Source: an uncultured Eubacteriales bacterium (GTDB lineage Bacteria > Bacillota > Clostridia > Oscillospirales > Acutalibacteraceae). Taken from it: a stretch of 64,000 bases of DNA. Each line of letters starts with the position of its first letter. Position 1 is the first letter of the stretch. Where the stretch lies: positions 35,418-99,417 of the forward strand of contig CAKSGV010000003.1 of assembly GCA_934454845.1 (NCBI GenBank), read 5' to 3'. The position numbers and the translations under genes are program-made. The notes beneath the pieces were generated by a model. The model worked only from the letters and a program-made list of their open reading frames with translations, was not told where the DNA came from and searched no databases. Shown piece after piece: positions 18,872 to 26,840 of the stretch.

Positions 18872-20668
18872 ATGAAAGAAAACAGATACATAGGACAATA
18901 TCCGGTAATAGGAATAAGGCCTACAATTGACAGCAGAAGAGGCGTGCTGGGAGTTCGCGAATCGCTGGAAGATCAGACTATGAATATGGCAATATCAGCT
19001 GCAAAGCTTTTTACGGATAATTTGAGATATTCAAACGGTGAACCCGTAAAAGTCGTTGTATCCGATACAACAATAGGAAGAGTTGCGGAAGCCGCTGCCT
19101 GTGCTGAAAAATTCCGCAGGGAGGGAGTCTCAATAACACTTACTGTAACTCCGTGTTGGTGCTACGGCGCTGAAACTATGGATATGGAAAAGGACACGAT
19201 TAAGGCTGTTTGGGGATTTAACGGAACAGAAAGACCGGGAGCTGTTTATCTTGCAAGTGTTCTTGCAACCCATGCACAAAAAGGCCTTCCCGCATTCGGA
19301 ATTTACGGTCATGATGTTTGTGATGTAAATGATACGGAAATTCCCGAAGATGTTAAAGAAAAGCTTTTGCGCTTCGGAAGAGCGGCTGTTGCAGCGGCAA
19401 CAATGCGCGGAAAATCATATCTTCAAATAGGATCTATCACAATGGGATTAGGAGGCTCGATAATCGATCCTCATTTTATAGAAGATTATCTTGGAATGCG
19501 TGTTGAATCAGTTGACGAGGTTGAAATCATTCGCCGAATGACCGAGGGCATTTATGATGAAAAAGAATATCAAAAAGCTTTAGAATGGTCAAAAAAATAC
19601 TGCAAAATGGGATTTGATAAGAATCCTGAGAATCTTCAGCGTTCCGAAGCGCAGAAAAAAGAAGATTGGGAATTCACAGTTAAAATGTGCGTAATAATAA
19701 AAGACTTGATGAACGGTAATAAAAATTTACCGAAGGGCTGTGAAGAAGAGGCGGTAGGTCATAATGCAATCGCCGCAGGCTTTCAGGGACAGAGACAGTG
19801 GACAGACTTTTACCCGAACTGCGATTTCCCCGAAGCATTACTTAATACCTCGTTCGACTGGAACGGAGCGAGAGAACCGTATGTATTGGCAACCGAAAAC
19901 GACGTGCTTAACGGTCTCGGTATGCTGTTTATGAAATTGCTCACGAACCGCGCGCAGATGTTTGCCGACGTTCGTACCTGTTGGAACGGAAAATCTGTAA
20001 AGAGAGTAACAGGCTATGATCTTGATGGCTATGCAAAAGAGGCAGACGGCTTTATTCATCTTTTAAATTCAGGTGCTTGCTGTCTTGACGCAAACGGTGC
20101 CGCAAAGGACAAAAACGGCAACGCAGTTATGAAGCCTTGGTACGAAGTAAACGAAGCCGACCAAAAGGCAATTATGGATAATACCACCTGGAATTATGCC
20201 GACCTTGGTTTCTTTAGAGGAGGCGGATTTTCTTCTCGCTTTGAAACAAAGGCTGAAATGCCTGCCACAATGATAAGACTTAATCTTGTAAAAGGTTTGG
20301 GACCTGTGCTCCAGATTGTAGAGGGTTGGACTGTAAACCTGCCGGAAGAGGTTAGCGATAAATTATGGAAACGCACCGACTACACATGGCCCTGCACCTG
20401 GTTTGCCCCGCGCATTACGGGCGAGGGCGCGTTTAAGTCCGCCTATGACGTTATGAATAACTGGGGAGCTAATCACGGCGCAATTTCCTATGGTCATATA
20501 GGAGCGGACCTTATAACTCTTTGCTCAATACTTCGTATACCTGTTTGTATGCATAACGTACCGGATGAAAATATATTCCGCCCGGCGGCTTGGAACGCAT
20601 TCGGTCAGGATAAAGAGGGAGCAGACTTCAGAGCCTGCGCAAATTATGGAGCGTGCTTCAAGAAGTGA
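18872..20668 (+). CDS. fucI: L-fucose isomerase
   Basis: 598 residues, the usual family length. The start (YPVIGIRPTIDSRRGVLGVR) and the segments NTSFDWNGAREPYVLATEND, ADVRTCW and GANHGAISYGHIGADLITL are characteristic of FucI; the Glu, Asp and His of the Mn-binding site sit in these blocks. It converts L-fucose to L-fuculose in the cytoplasm. The rest of the pathway (kinase, aldolase) is not in the window. Upstream are a glycosidase relic and an AraC regulator. The start at 18872 follows gagaagtg. L-arabinose or D-arabinose isomerase activity is a known side reaction of the family. Confidence 0.95.
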   Translation: MKENRYIGQYPVIGIRPTIDSRRGVLGVRESLEDQTMNMAISAAKLFTDNLRYSNGEPVKVVVSDTTIGRVAEAAACAEKFRREGVSITLTVTPCWCYGAETMDMEKDTIKAVWGFNGTERPGAVYLASVLATHAQKGLPAFGIYGHDVCDVNDTEIPEDVKEKLLRFGRAAVAAATMRGKSYLQIGSITMGLGGSIIDPHFIEDYLGMRVESVDEVEIIRRMTEGIYDEKEYQKALEWSKKYCKMGFDKNPENLQRSEAQKKEDWEFTVKMCVIIKDLMNGNKNLPKGCEEEAVGHNAIAAGFQGQRQWTDFYPNCDFPEALLNTSFDWNGAREPYVLATENDVLNGLGMLFMKLLTNRAQMFADVRTCWNGKSVKRVTGYDLDGYAKEADGFIHLLNSGACCLDANGAAKDKNGNAVMKPWYEVNEADQKAIMDNTTWNYADLGFFRGGGFSSRFETKAEMPATMIRLNLVKGLGPVLQIVEGWTVNLPEEVSDKLWKRTDYTWPCTWFAPRITGEGAFKSAYDVMNNWGANHGAISYGHIGADLITLCSILRIPVCMHNVPDENIFRPAAWNAFGQDKEGADFRACANYGACFKK

Positions 20669-20675
20669 TAATAAA

Positions 20676-20981
20676 ATGAATTACGAAAAAAGCGAATGGA
20701 ACGGATTTGAAAGGCTCGATTTTGATTTAAAAGGAAGAAAAGCTACCCTTATTTGTCCGAAATTTCCTAGGAAAGATTCAAAATGGATTTATAAAACCGA
20801 GTATTTAGATGCATTCCCGAGTTTTGACTTAGAAATGCTTAACAGAGGATATTATTTGGCTCATTTGCAAAATACTTCGCGCTGGTGTCCTAAAAAGGAT
20901 ACGGATAAGCTTTTGTATCTTAGAGATAATTATTACCATGTAACAGGGAAACATCCGGGATATAGAAAATACAATAACTAA
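20676..20981 (+). pseudogene. Truncated alpha/beta-hydrolase-like protein
   Basis: 101 codons starting at ATG 20676, eight bases after the fucI stop. The N-terminus (EWNGFERLDFDLKGRKATLI, then LDAFPSFDLEMLNRGYYLAH) resembles the opening of roughly 270-residue alpha/beta hydrolases in clostridial sugar loci. The catalytic serine elbow (GMSCGG-type), Asp and His are missing; after about residue 75 it jumps to a short tail (DNYYHVTGKHPGYRKYNN). I interpret this as an internal deletion. It may still be translated, but not as an active hydrolase. Confidence 0.6.
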
Positions 20982-21012
20982 AAAAAGCGAGGGAGATTTC
21001 CCTCGCTTTTTA
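20981..21012 (+). terminator. Rho-independent terminator
   Basis: Stem gcgaggga/tccctcgc (20987-20994 with 20999-21006) with a short loop, flanked by A6 and followed by a T-run; it ends the fucI unit. Confidence 0.9.
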
Positions 21013-21076
21013 TTGACAAATTTTTTTGTTGTGATATAATAAAGAAACAGGTGTTGCGCAACATATGTTTCTTTAT
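21013..21076 (+). promoter_or_regulatory. Sigma-A promoter with a 38-bp palindromic TetR operator
   Basis: TTGACA (21013-21018), 16-bp spacer, TATAAT (21035-21040). From 21039 to 21076 the sequence is a palindrome with 17 of 19 pairs, centred at 21057/21058 (GTTGCGCAAC core, AAACA/TGTTT outer arms). It overlaps the -10 and start site, so a repressor bound there would block transcription. The first gene is a TetR protein, hence probable autoregulation of the operon. Confidence 0.75.
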
Positions 21077-21089
21077 GAAAGGAAAAATT

Positions 21090-21656
21090 ATGCCGAGAAA
21101 TTATAAGTTTACAAAAGAAGAAATAATTCAAGCAGCAGTCGGTTTGGTAAGAGAAAAAGGCTTTTCTTCTTTGACGGCACGATCGCTCTCGGGCACGCTT
21201 AATTCTTCTTCAAAACCGATATTCAGCGTGTTTAATAATATGGAATCTCTTCAAAAAGAGGTTATCAAAAAAGCGGATAAAATTTATAATGCTTATTTGT
21301 CAGAAAAAATGAAAGAGTCAAAATATCCGCCGTATAAAGCGAGCGGAATGGCATATATCCGATTTGCAAAAGAAGAGAAAGAGCTTTTTAAATTGCTCTT
21401 TATGAGGGATAGGTCGGCAGAAAAAATACCTGAAAACAAAGAAGAAATCAGACCTATAATAGATATTATAATGAAAAATCTTAATATCGGTGAAGAAAAG
21501 GCTTATAAGTTTCATTTGGAAATGTGGGTATTCGTTCACGGAATTGCCGCAATGATTTCAACGGGGTTTTTAAATTGGAGCGAGGAGTTCACAAGCAAAG
21601 CACTGACCGACGCTTATTCGGGATTAAAACTAATTTACGAGGCGGATAAAAAATGA
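21090..21656 (+). CDS. TetR-family regulator of an ABC-2 transporter operon
   Basis: 188 residues from ATG 21090 (gaaaggaaaaatt upstream); an upstream in-frame start at 21051 would lie inside the operator and is rejected. The N-terminal helix-turn-helix is TARSLSGTLNSSSKPIFSVF. The C-terminal part has the helical TetR ligand domain. It overlaps the next ATPase gene by 4 nt and so is cotranscribed with the transporter it probably controls. Confidence 0.87.
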   Translation: MPRNYKFTKEEIIQAAVGLVREKGFSSLTARSLSGTLNSSSKPIFSVFNNMESLQKEVIKKADKIYNAYLSEKMKESKYPPYKASGMAYIRFAKEEKELFKLLFMRDRSAEKIPENKEEIRPIIDIIMKNLNIGEEKAYKFHLEMWVFVHGIAAMISTGFLNWSEEFTSKALTDAYSGLKLIYEADKK

Positions 21657-22381
21657 CGGCGATAAAAACTGTTGATCTATCAAAAAAATACGGCTCTAAT
21701 ACTGCTGTAGACAAATTAAATCTTGAAATAAACCGCGGCGAGCTTTTTTCCTTGCTCGGAGTAAACGGTGCAGGAAAAACCACTACGATTAAAATGCTTT
21801 CCTGCTTATTAAAACCCACTTCGGGCGACGCGCTGATAGCGGATAAAAGCATAGTTAAAAATTCAAAGGAAATAAAAAATATTATAGGCTTTTCCCCTCA
21901 GGAAACCGCAGTGGCTCCTAATCTCACGGTTTTTGAAAACTTAAGCCTTATGTGCGGAATTCACGGATTTACGAATAGTGAAAAAAATAAAAAGACGCGG
22001 GAGCTTATAGAAAAATTCAGTCTTGAAAGCGTGGAAAAAAAGAAAGCCGGAAAACTTTCCGGCGGTTATCAGAGAAGACTAAGCATTGCAATGGCGCTGA
22101 TTTCAGAGCCTGAAATTCTTTTTCTAGACGAGCCTACTTTGGGACTTGACGTTATAGCGCGAAGCGAACTATGGGATATAATCAGGTCTTTAAAAGGCAA
22201 GGTCACCGTGATACTTACAACTCACTATATGGAAGAAGCGCAAAAACTCAGCGACCGCATAGGAATTATGAAAGACGGAAATTTGCTTAAGCTCGGCACG
22301 GCAGAGGAACTTATTGAAATTTCAGGTGCCGACAGCTTTGAAAATGCCTTTATTAAAATCGTGAAAGGAGAAGTAAAATGA
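21653..22381 (+). CDS. ABC transporter ATP-binding protein (ABC-2 type exporter)
   Basis: 242 residues. Walker A GVNGAGKTT (residues 36-44), signature LSGGYQRR, Walker B LFLDEPTLGLD and H-loop TTHYMEEAQ place it among DrrA-like ATPases of two-component ABC-2 exporters (drugs, lipids or peptides). It overlaps tetR upstream and the permease downstream by 4 nt each, which indicates a translationally coupled three-gene operon. The substrate is unknown. Confidence 0.92.
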   Translation: MTAIKTVDLSKKYGSNTAVDKLNLEINRGELFSLLGVNGAGKTTTIKMLSCLLKPTSGDALIADKSIVKNSKEIKNIIGFSPQETAVAPNLTVFENLSLMCGIHGFTNSEKNKKTRELIEKFSLESVEKKKAGKLSGGYQRRLSIAMALISEPEILFLDEPTLGLDVIARSELWDIIRSLKGKVTVILTTHYMEEAQKLSDRIGIMKDGNLLKLGTAEELIEISGADSFENAFIKIVKGEVK

Positions 22382-23106
22382 GATTGCTTTCTTTTTCAAG
22401 CAGAAATGTAAAAGAAATTCTGCGCGATCCTCTCACGCTCTTTTTCGGACTTGGATTTCCTGTAATTCTTCTTTTATTGCTTTCGGCTATTCAGGCGAAT
22501 ATTCCCGTAAGTCTTTTTGAAATTAAAAGTCTTGCGCCGGGAATAACTGTTTTCGGTCTTTCTTTTATGACGCTTTTTTCCGCAACTTTAATTGCAAAAG
22601 ACCGCGAGAGCGCTTTTTTTCAAAGACTGCTCACAACACCGCTTACGGCGAGTGAATTTATTTTGGGATATGGTATTCCGATAATTCCCATATCCGTTGC
22701 GCAGGGTGTTATTTGCTATATAACAGCGCTTTTTTTAGGTCTTGAGTTTTCAGTTAATATCATTTATGCAGTTTTAATTTTAGCCGTGATATCACTTTTC
22801 TATATTTTTTTAGGATTGCTTTGCGGCAGCGTGTTTAATGTTAAGCAAGTCGGAGGCTTTTGCGGAGCGCTTTTAACCAATTTATCAGCCTGGCTTTCGG
22901 GAGTTTGGTTCGATCTTGATCTTGTGGGCGGTGCTTTTAAAAAAATCGCATATCTGCTGCCGTTCGTTCACGCGGCGGAGCTTGAAAAAGCAGTAATATC
23001 AGGGAATTTCTCTAAAATAGGAAGCCACCTTTTGTGGGTTATAGGTTATGCTTTTATATTAGGTATTTGCGCTGTTATTGCTTTTCTTAAAAAAATGAAG
23101 AAGTAA
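22378..23106 (+). CDS. ABC-2 type transporter permease
   Basis: 242 residues with about six hydrophobic segments and an N-terminal EILRDPLTLFFGLGFPVILL, typical of DrrB-like ABC-2 permeases. ATLIAKDRESAFFQRLLTTPL is the conserved cytoplasmic loop. It partners with the upstream ATPase. The last gene of the tetR operon. Confidence 0.9.
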   Translation: MRLLSFSSRNVKEILRDPLTLFFGLGFPVILLLLLSAIQANIPVSLFEIKSLAPGITVFGLSFMTLFSATLIAKDRESAFFQRLLTTPLTASEFILGYGIPIIPISVAQGVICYITALFLGLEFSVNIIYAVLILAVISLFYIFLGLLCGSVFNVKQVGGFCGALLTNLSAWLSGVWFDLDLVGGAFKKIAYLLPFVHAAELEKAVISGNFSKIGSHLLWVIGYAFILGICAVIAFLKKMKK

Positions 23107-23192
23107 TTAACAAATAATTTAAAAATTTTCCTATAAATCGTTAAAAATAAAATATATACTGAATTTTGTAAAATTTAAAAGGAGAGTATCTT

Positions 23193-24356
23193 ATGGAAAA
23201 TTTTGTTTATAATACCCCCACAAAGCTTATTTTCGGTAAAGGAGCGGTTAAAAATCTTCCCGAAGTCCTTAAACCTCTGGGCAACAGAATTCTCTTGACT
23301 TACGGCGGAGGAAGCATTAAAAAAATCGGCCTTTATGATAAAGTTAAAGATCTTCTCTCCGATTTCGAGATTTATGAGCTTGGCGGAATAGAGCCGAATC
23401 CGAAGTATTCCACAAGTGTTCTTTCCGGCGTAAAGCTCTGTAAAGAGCATAATATTGACACGGTTTTGGCAGTAGGCGGAGGAAGTGTGCTCGATTGCTC
23501 TAAGGCTATCTGCGCCGGCGCTCTTTATGACGGCGAGCCGTGGGATCTTATTTCATATAAAGTTAAAGCAAAAGACGCTTTGCCGCTTGTAGATATTTTA
23601 ACTTTAGCAGCAACAGGTTCGGAATATGACAGCGGATGCGTTATTTCAAGAACAGAAACGAATGATAAAGTAGCCTATCTCGACGAGCATTTGTTCCCGT
23701 ATGCCTCGATTTTAGATCCTGAATATACTTTCAGCGTATCTAAAAAGCAGACTGCCGCAGGTGCCGCTGACGCTATTAATCACATTATGGAGCAATATTT
23801 CTGCGATAAGCATTCCGATCTTGCCGACGGAATGTGCGAGTCCGCAATAAAGAGCCTTATCAAAAATGCAAAAGTCGCTCTTAGCGAGCCTGATAATTAT
23901 GACGCGCGTGCAGAATTTATGGTAGACTGCTCTCTTGCCTGCAACGGTATACTTTCTATAGGCAACAGTTATTCCGGTTGGCCGTGCCACGGGATAGAGC
24001 ACGCGCTAAGCGCTTATTATGATATCACTCACGGCGAGGGACTTGCTATTATTACCCCGAGGTGGATGAAGCATATCTTAAATGATAAAACCATTGAAAG
24101 ATTTGTTTCTTTCGGCACTCATATTTTCGGAATTGATCCTTCTTTGCCCGAATCCGAGATAGCCGAGAAAACTATCGATTCGGTTTATAAGCTCTTTGAA
24201 TCTTTCGGAATGCCTATGAATCTTAAAGATGTCGGCATTGATGAAGAGAAAATCGACGAAATGGCAGCTCACATTGCGGATAATGAGGGACTAGATAATG
24301 CCTGGGCGCCGTTATCACAAAAAGATATTGCAGAAATTTTAACCGATTCGCTTTAA
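23193..24356 (+). CDS. Iron-containing (NAD(P)H-dependent) alcohol dehydrogenase, butanol-dehydrogenase type
   Basis: 387 residues, the normal length. The N-terminus (NFVYNTPTKLIFGKGAVKNL) is typical of the YqhD/Bdh group. AVGGGSVLDCSKAI near residue 93 is the nucleotide-binding loop. The metal ligands are carried by DAINHIMEQYF and GIEHALSAYYDITHGEGLAI; conserved Asp and His residues are present. It reduces aldehydes to alcohols in the cytoplasm during fermentation. It has its own ribosome site (aaggagag) and a single-gene unit seems likely. Confidence 0.92.
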   Translation: MENFVYNTPTKLIFGKGAVKNLPEVLKPLGNRILLTYGGGSIKKIGLYDKVKDLLSDFEIYELGGIEPNPKYSTSVLSGVKLCKEHNIDTVLAVGGGSVLDCSKAICAGALYDGEPWDLISYKVKAKDALPLVDILTLAATGSEYDSGCVISRTETNDKVAYLDEHLFPYASILDPEYTFSVSKKQTAAGAADAINHIMEQYFCDKHSDLADGMCESAIKSLIKNAKVALSEPDNYDARAEFMVDCSLACNGILSIGNSYSGWPCHGIEHALSAYYDITHGEGLAIITPRWMKHILNDKTIERFVSFGTHIFGIDPSLPESEIAEKTIDSVYKLFESFGMPMNLKDVGIDEEKIDEMAAHIADNEGLDNAWAPLSQKDIAEILTDSL

Positions 24357-24362
24357 ATTTTC

Positions 24363-24391
24363 TTGACAAAGAAAAGGTTATATATTATAAT
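24363..24391 (+). promoter_or_regulatory. Perfect-consensus sigma-A promoter
   Basis: TTGACA (24363-24368), 17-bp spacer and TATAAT (24386-24391), both exact. The inferred start is near 24398, about 40 nt before a terminator, so the gene behind it is controlled by attenuation. Confidence 0.85.
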
Positions 24392-24397
24392 CTGTTT

Positions 24398-24470
24398 TAG
24401 AAAATTCGTGTGAATTTTTCTCGGATTAAGATTTTCGTCACACACTCTTTTTGAGTGTGTGGCTTTTTTT
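24398..24470 (+). promoter_or_regulatory. Leader with intrinsic terminator and alternative stem (attenuator or small riboswitch candidate)
   Basis: The terminator is a perfect 9-bp stem (24439-24447 with 24453-24461, cacacactc) followed by T7. Upstream gtgtga (24408-24413) can pair with tcacac (24438-24443), the left arm of the terminator, forming a competing antiterminator. I cannot match the 5' part to a known riboswitch class. Confidence 0.65.
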
Positions 24471-24489
24471 ATGCAAAGGGGAAGAGAGT

Positions 24490-25179
24490 ATGAAAAAAAC
24501 AGAAGTTAAAAGCGAGATAGTTTATATTTTTGCCATAGTGCTGCTGGCGCTTGCGGTTGCCATTCTTTCAAGCGCGGGATTCGGAGTGTCTATGGTGGTC
24601 GCTCCGGCGTATATTTTAAGCCAAAAAACGGGTATTTTGACATTCGGGCAGGCAGAATATGTTATACAATCTGTTTTATTTTGTGTTTTCTGTTGTGTTA
24701 TGAAAAAGTTCAAACCTGTATACCTTTCCTCCTTTATAACCTGTCTTGTTTACGGCGCGGTTTTGGATCTGATAAGACTTATTCCGTGTTTTAACACCGA
24801 GATAACAAAACCCGAAACTTTAAATATAGGTCTTAGAATATTTATGTTCGCTTTCGGTGCGGTTTTGACCTCTTTTTCGATAGCCCTTTTCTTTAAAACT
24901 TATCTTTATCCGCAGGTGTATGACTTTTTTGTTAAAGGCGTGAGCGAGAAATTCGGTATCAAGCGCTCGCTTTTTAAAACGGTGTTTGATCTTTCCTGCC
25001 TGGCAGTTGCCGTTATAATGAGCCTGTGCTTTTTCAAAAAGTTTGTCGGAGTAAATTTCGGCACGCTGATAATAGCTTTGTTCAACGGAACGGTCATAGG
25101 ATTTTTCTCAAAAATCTTAGATAAGCATTTTGAATTCAAGCCTTTCTTTAAAAATTTCGCCGAAAAATTTTCGTTTTAA
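24490..25179 (+). CDS. Membrane protein, YczE/DUF6198-like
   Basis: 229 residues from ATG 24490, which follows gaagaga; an upstream in-frame start overlaps the terminator and is unlikely. There are about five or six hydrophobic helices, with the conserved early motif SSAGFGVSMVVAPAYILS near residue 30 that I associate with YczE/YitT-like proteins of Firmicutes. The biochemical role is unknown. The gene has a dedicated consensus promoter and terminator-bearing leader, so it responds to some signal. It stands alone, ending just before a MITE-like repeat. Confidence 0.7.
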   Translation: MKKTEVKSEIVYIFAIVLLALAVAILSSAGFGVSMVVAPAYILSQKTGILTFGQAEYVIQSVLFCVFCCVMKKFKPVYLSSFITCLVYGAVLDLIRLIPCFNTEITKPETLNIGLRIFMFAFGAVLTSFSIALFFKTYLYPQVYDFFVKGVSEKFGIKRSLFKTVFDLSCLAVAVIMSLCFFKKFVGVNFGTLIIALFNGTVIGFFSKILDKHFEFKPFFKNFAEKFSF

Positions 25180-25180
25180 A

Positions 25181-25458
25181 TATAGACAATACAATCAGAG
25201 TACAACACTTCTCATAGCGGAAAATTTGTCCGATTATATTGTCTCGTCATTTGAAATACGGCAGTATTCCTGCATTCCTCGACTTCATAATCAAAAAAAA
25301 TTTCTCGCTATGAGTCGAAGATTTTGTAAGATAACGGCGCTGTTTAGCGGCGCGGCGCCCGACCGAATAATACTGTCGTATTGTGAGCGGAGGGCAACAA
25401 AGTCGATAATCGCGCCGTTTCTTCAAAAAAGCATTGTACCCTGATTGTATTGTCTATA
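25181..25458. mobile_element. MITE-like element, 278 bp, with terminal inverted repeats
   Basis: The left end tatagacaatacaatcag (25181-25198) and the complement of the right end match over about 25 bp with one mismatch. The outermost TATA suggests insertion at TA. Internal inverted repeats (aatacggcagtatt near 25256 with aatactgtcgtatt near 25369; ctcatagcg with cgctatgag) let the whole element fold. It has no coding capacity. It looks like a non-autonomous transposon. Confidence 0.75.
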
Positions 25459-25459
25459 C

Positions 25460-25510
25460 AAAAAGATACTGCCGCAATCACAATTGTGTGATTGCGGCAG
25501 TATCTTTTTA
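25460..25510. terminator. Bidirectional terminator with a 22-bp stem
   Basis: The stem begins aaaagatactgccgcaatc at 25461 and is matched perfectly by 25487-25508, with a 4-nt loop and T-runs on both sides. It overlaps the stop codon of the minus-strand RHH gene. Confidence 0.88.
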
Positions 25511-25651
25511 ATCTTTTTTATTTATATGCTTTTTTAAGATTATATTGATATATTGCGAAAGGGATCGGTCGTCATTTTCTGCTTGCTTTCGGAGAATATC
25601 CAAAAGATCGCTGTCTAAAGTTATGCTTATTTTTTCTTTTAGAGGCCGCAT
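25508..25651 (-). CDS. Ribbon-helix-helix (Arc/CopG-like) small DNA-binding protein
   Basis: 47 residues starting MRPLKEKISITLDSDLLDIL, the beta-strand and first helix of the RHH fold; AENDDRSLSQYINIILKKHI is the second helix. I start it at 25651, since the 36 codons further upstream run through an AT-rich promoter-like stretch. No toxin gene follows on the minus strand, so it is an orphan regulator or antitoxin-like protein. TAAAATAAG-type repeats just upstream could be its own operators. Divergent from the lipoprotein gene at 25787. Confidence 0.72.
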   Translation of the reverse strand: MRPLKEKISITLDSDLLDILRKQAENDDRSLSQYINIILKKHINKKD

Positions 25652-25786
25652 AATATCACCAACCTGTTTTATCTTTCCAAAACTTTTATTAATTATACAA
25701 TAAAATAAGATTTTATCTTGACAAGTAGTATAAAGTAGGATAAAATAAGATAAACGCATTTGTCGTAAAATTTAAGGAGAATGAGT

Positions 25787-26290
25787 ATGAAGAAATTAAA
25801 AATTATTTTAGCGGCGGGATTAATCGCTTGTTTGCTTGGGATACTGGCAGGCTGTGTATCCGGAGCAAGCACGAAAAGTTCTTCCGATAATGATTCGTCG
25901 GAAGATCAATCGCAAAATTTAACTATCGGCAGCACTTTAACTGCAAAAGGACTGAATATAACACTTCAAAAGGTAGAGGATTGGAATTCCGATAATATGT
26001 TTGTAAATCCTAAAGACGGATTTAAATTTATAAGGGCATATTTTGTGCTTGAAAATACCAACAGCTCCAGCCGCTATCTCGGCTCTTATGACTTCACCTG
26101 CTATGCGGATAATTCAAAGGCGGATATGTCTATTTTCGGCGACGATACTCTCGATCTCGGCGCGGAAGTATCAGGCGGCAGAGTTTTGCAGGGATATATT
26201 TATTATGAAGTGCCCGTAAACGCCCAGAGTATCGAAATTGAATACGATTCCGATTGGTGGGGCAATAAAGCAGTATTTAAAGTGAGGTAA
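25787..26290 (+). CDS. Secreted lipoprotein, DUF4352-like domain
   Basis: 167 residues from ATG 25787, seven bases after aaggag; the ATG at 25781 is too close to that site. Lipoprotein signal: positively charged MKKLKI, hydrophobic stretch and lipobox LAGC near residue 23. A Ser/Asp-rich linker follows, then a beta-sandwich (LTIGSTLTAKGLNITLQKVE; KFIRAYFVLENTNSSSRYL; ending EYDSDWWGNKAVFKV) typical of DUF4352/FxLYD domains. It is anchored to the outer face of the membrane. Function unknown. The TM2 gene follows five bases later. Confidence 0.8.
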   Translation: MKKLKIILAAGLIACLLGILAGCVSGASTKSSSDNDSSEDQSQNLTIGSTLTAKGLNITLQKVEDWNSDNMFVNPKDGFKFIRAYFVLENTNSSSRYLGSYDFTCYADNSKADMSIFGDDTLDLGAEVSGGRVLQGYIYYEVPVNAQSIEIEYDSDWWGNKAVFKVR

Positions 26291-26295
26291 ATGAA

Positions 26296-26760
26296 ATGAA
26301 CGCAAAAATAATTGATATTAAACAGGACGTTATATCCTTAGGAATTGAAAGCGGCGAAATTAAAGAAGTGAGGAGCTGCGATATAAATTTTGTTCCGCAC
26401 ATAGGCGATAAGGTTGAAATTTTTGAAACCGATTCTAAAGTAATAGTTTCTAAAGTTGAAGAAGAAAAAACCGCTGTGCCTAACGGCGGAATAAACATCA
26501 ATCTTTCTAACAGTCAGAATATTTCCGCTCCTCAGGCAACGCTTGCGGCTTCCGGAAAGGTCGTTAATAAAGTAGCCTACTGCATTCTTGCTTTTTTCTT
26601 AGGCGGTCTCGGAATTCATAAATTCTATGCCGGAAGAACGGGAGCCGGAGTTGCAATGCTTCTATTTTCCTGGACATTTATTCCCGTGATAATAGCTCTT
26701 ATTGATTTTATTGTGGGACTTACAAAGAAAGCCGACGCAAACGGTAATATTATAATTTAG
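26296..26760 (+). CDS. TM2-domain membrane protein
   Basis: 154 residues. Residues 1-75 form a soluble beta-rich part, then about residues 90-145 are the TM2 domain with two helices and the marker GGLGIHKFYAGRTGAGVA. Role of TM2 proteins in bacteria is unknown. It directly follows the lipoprotein gene (same operon) and ends at a terminator. Confidence 0.88.
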   Translation: MNAKIIDIKQDVISLGIESGEIKEVRSCDINFVPHIGDKVEIFETDSKVIVSKVEEEKTAVPNGGININLSNSQNISAPQATLAASGKVVNKVAYCILAFFLGGLGIHKFYAGRTGAGVAMLLFSWTFIPVIIALIDFIVGLTKKADANGNIII

Positions 26761-26789
26761 AGTTGTAATAATATAAAATATACATTATA

Positions 26790-26826
26790 ATAATCGGGTG
26801 GAGTTTTTCCGCCCGATTATTTTTAT
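26790..26826 (+). terminator. Rho-independent terminator
   Basis: 9-bp stem ataatcggg/cccgattat extended inward by ga/tc-type pairs, followed by TTTTT; after the TM2 gene. Confidence 0.82.
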
Positions 26827-26840
26827 AGGGGAGATAAAAA

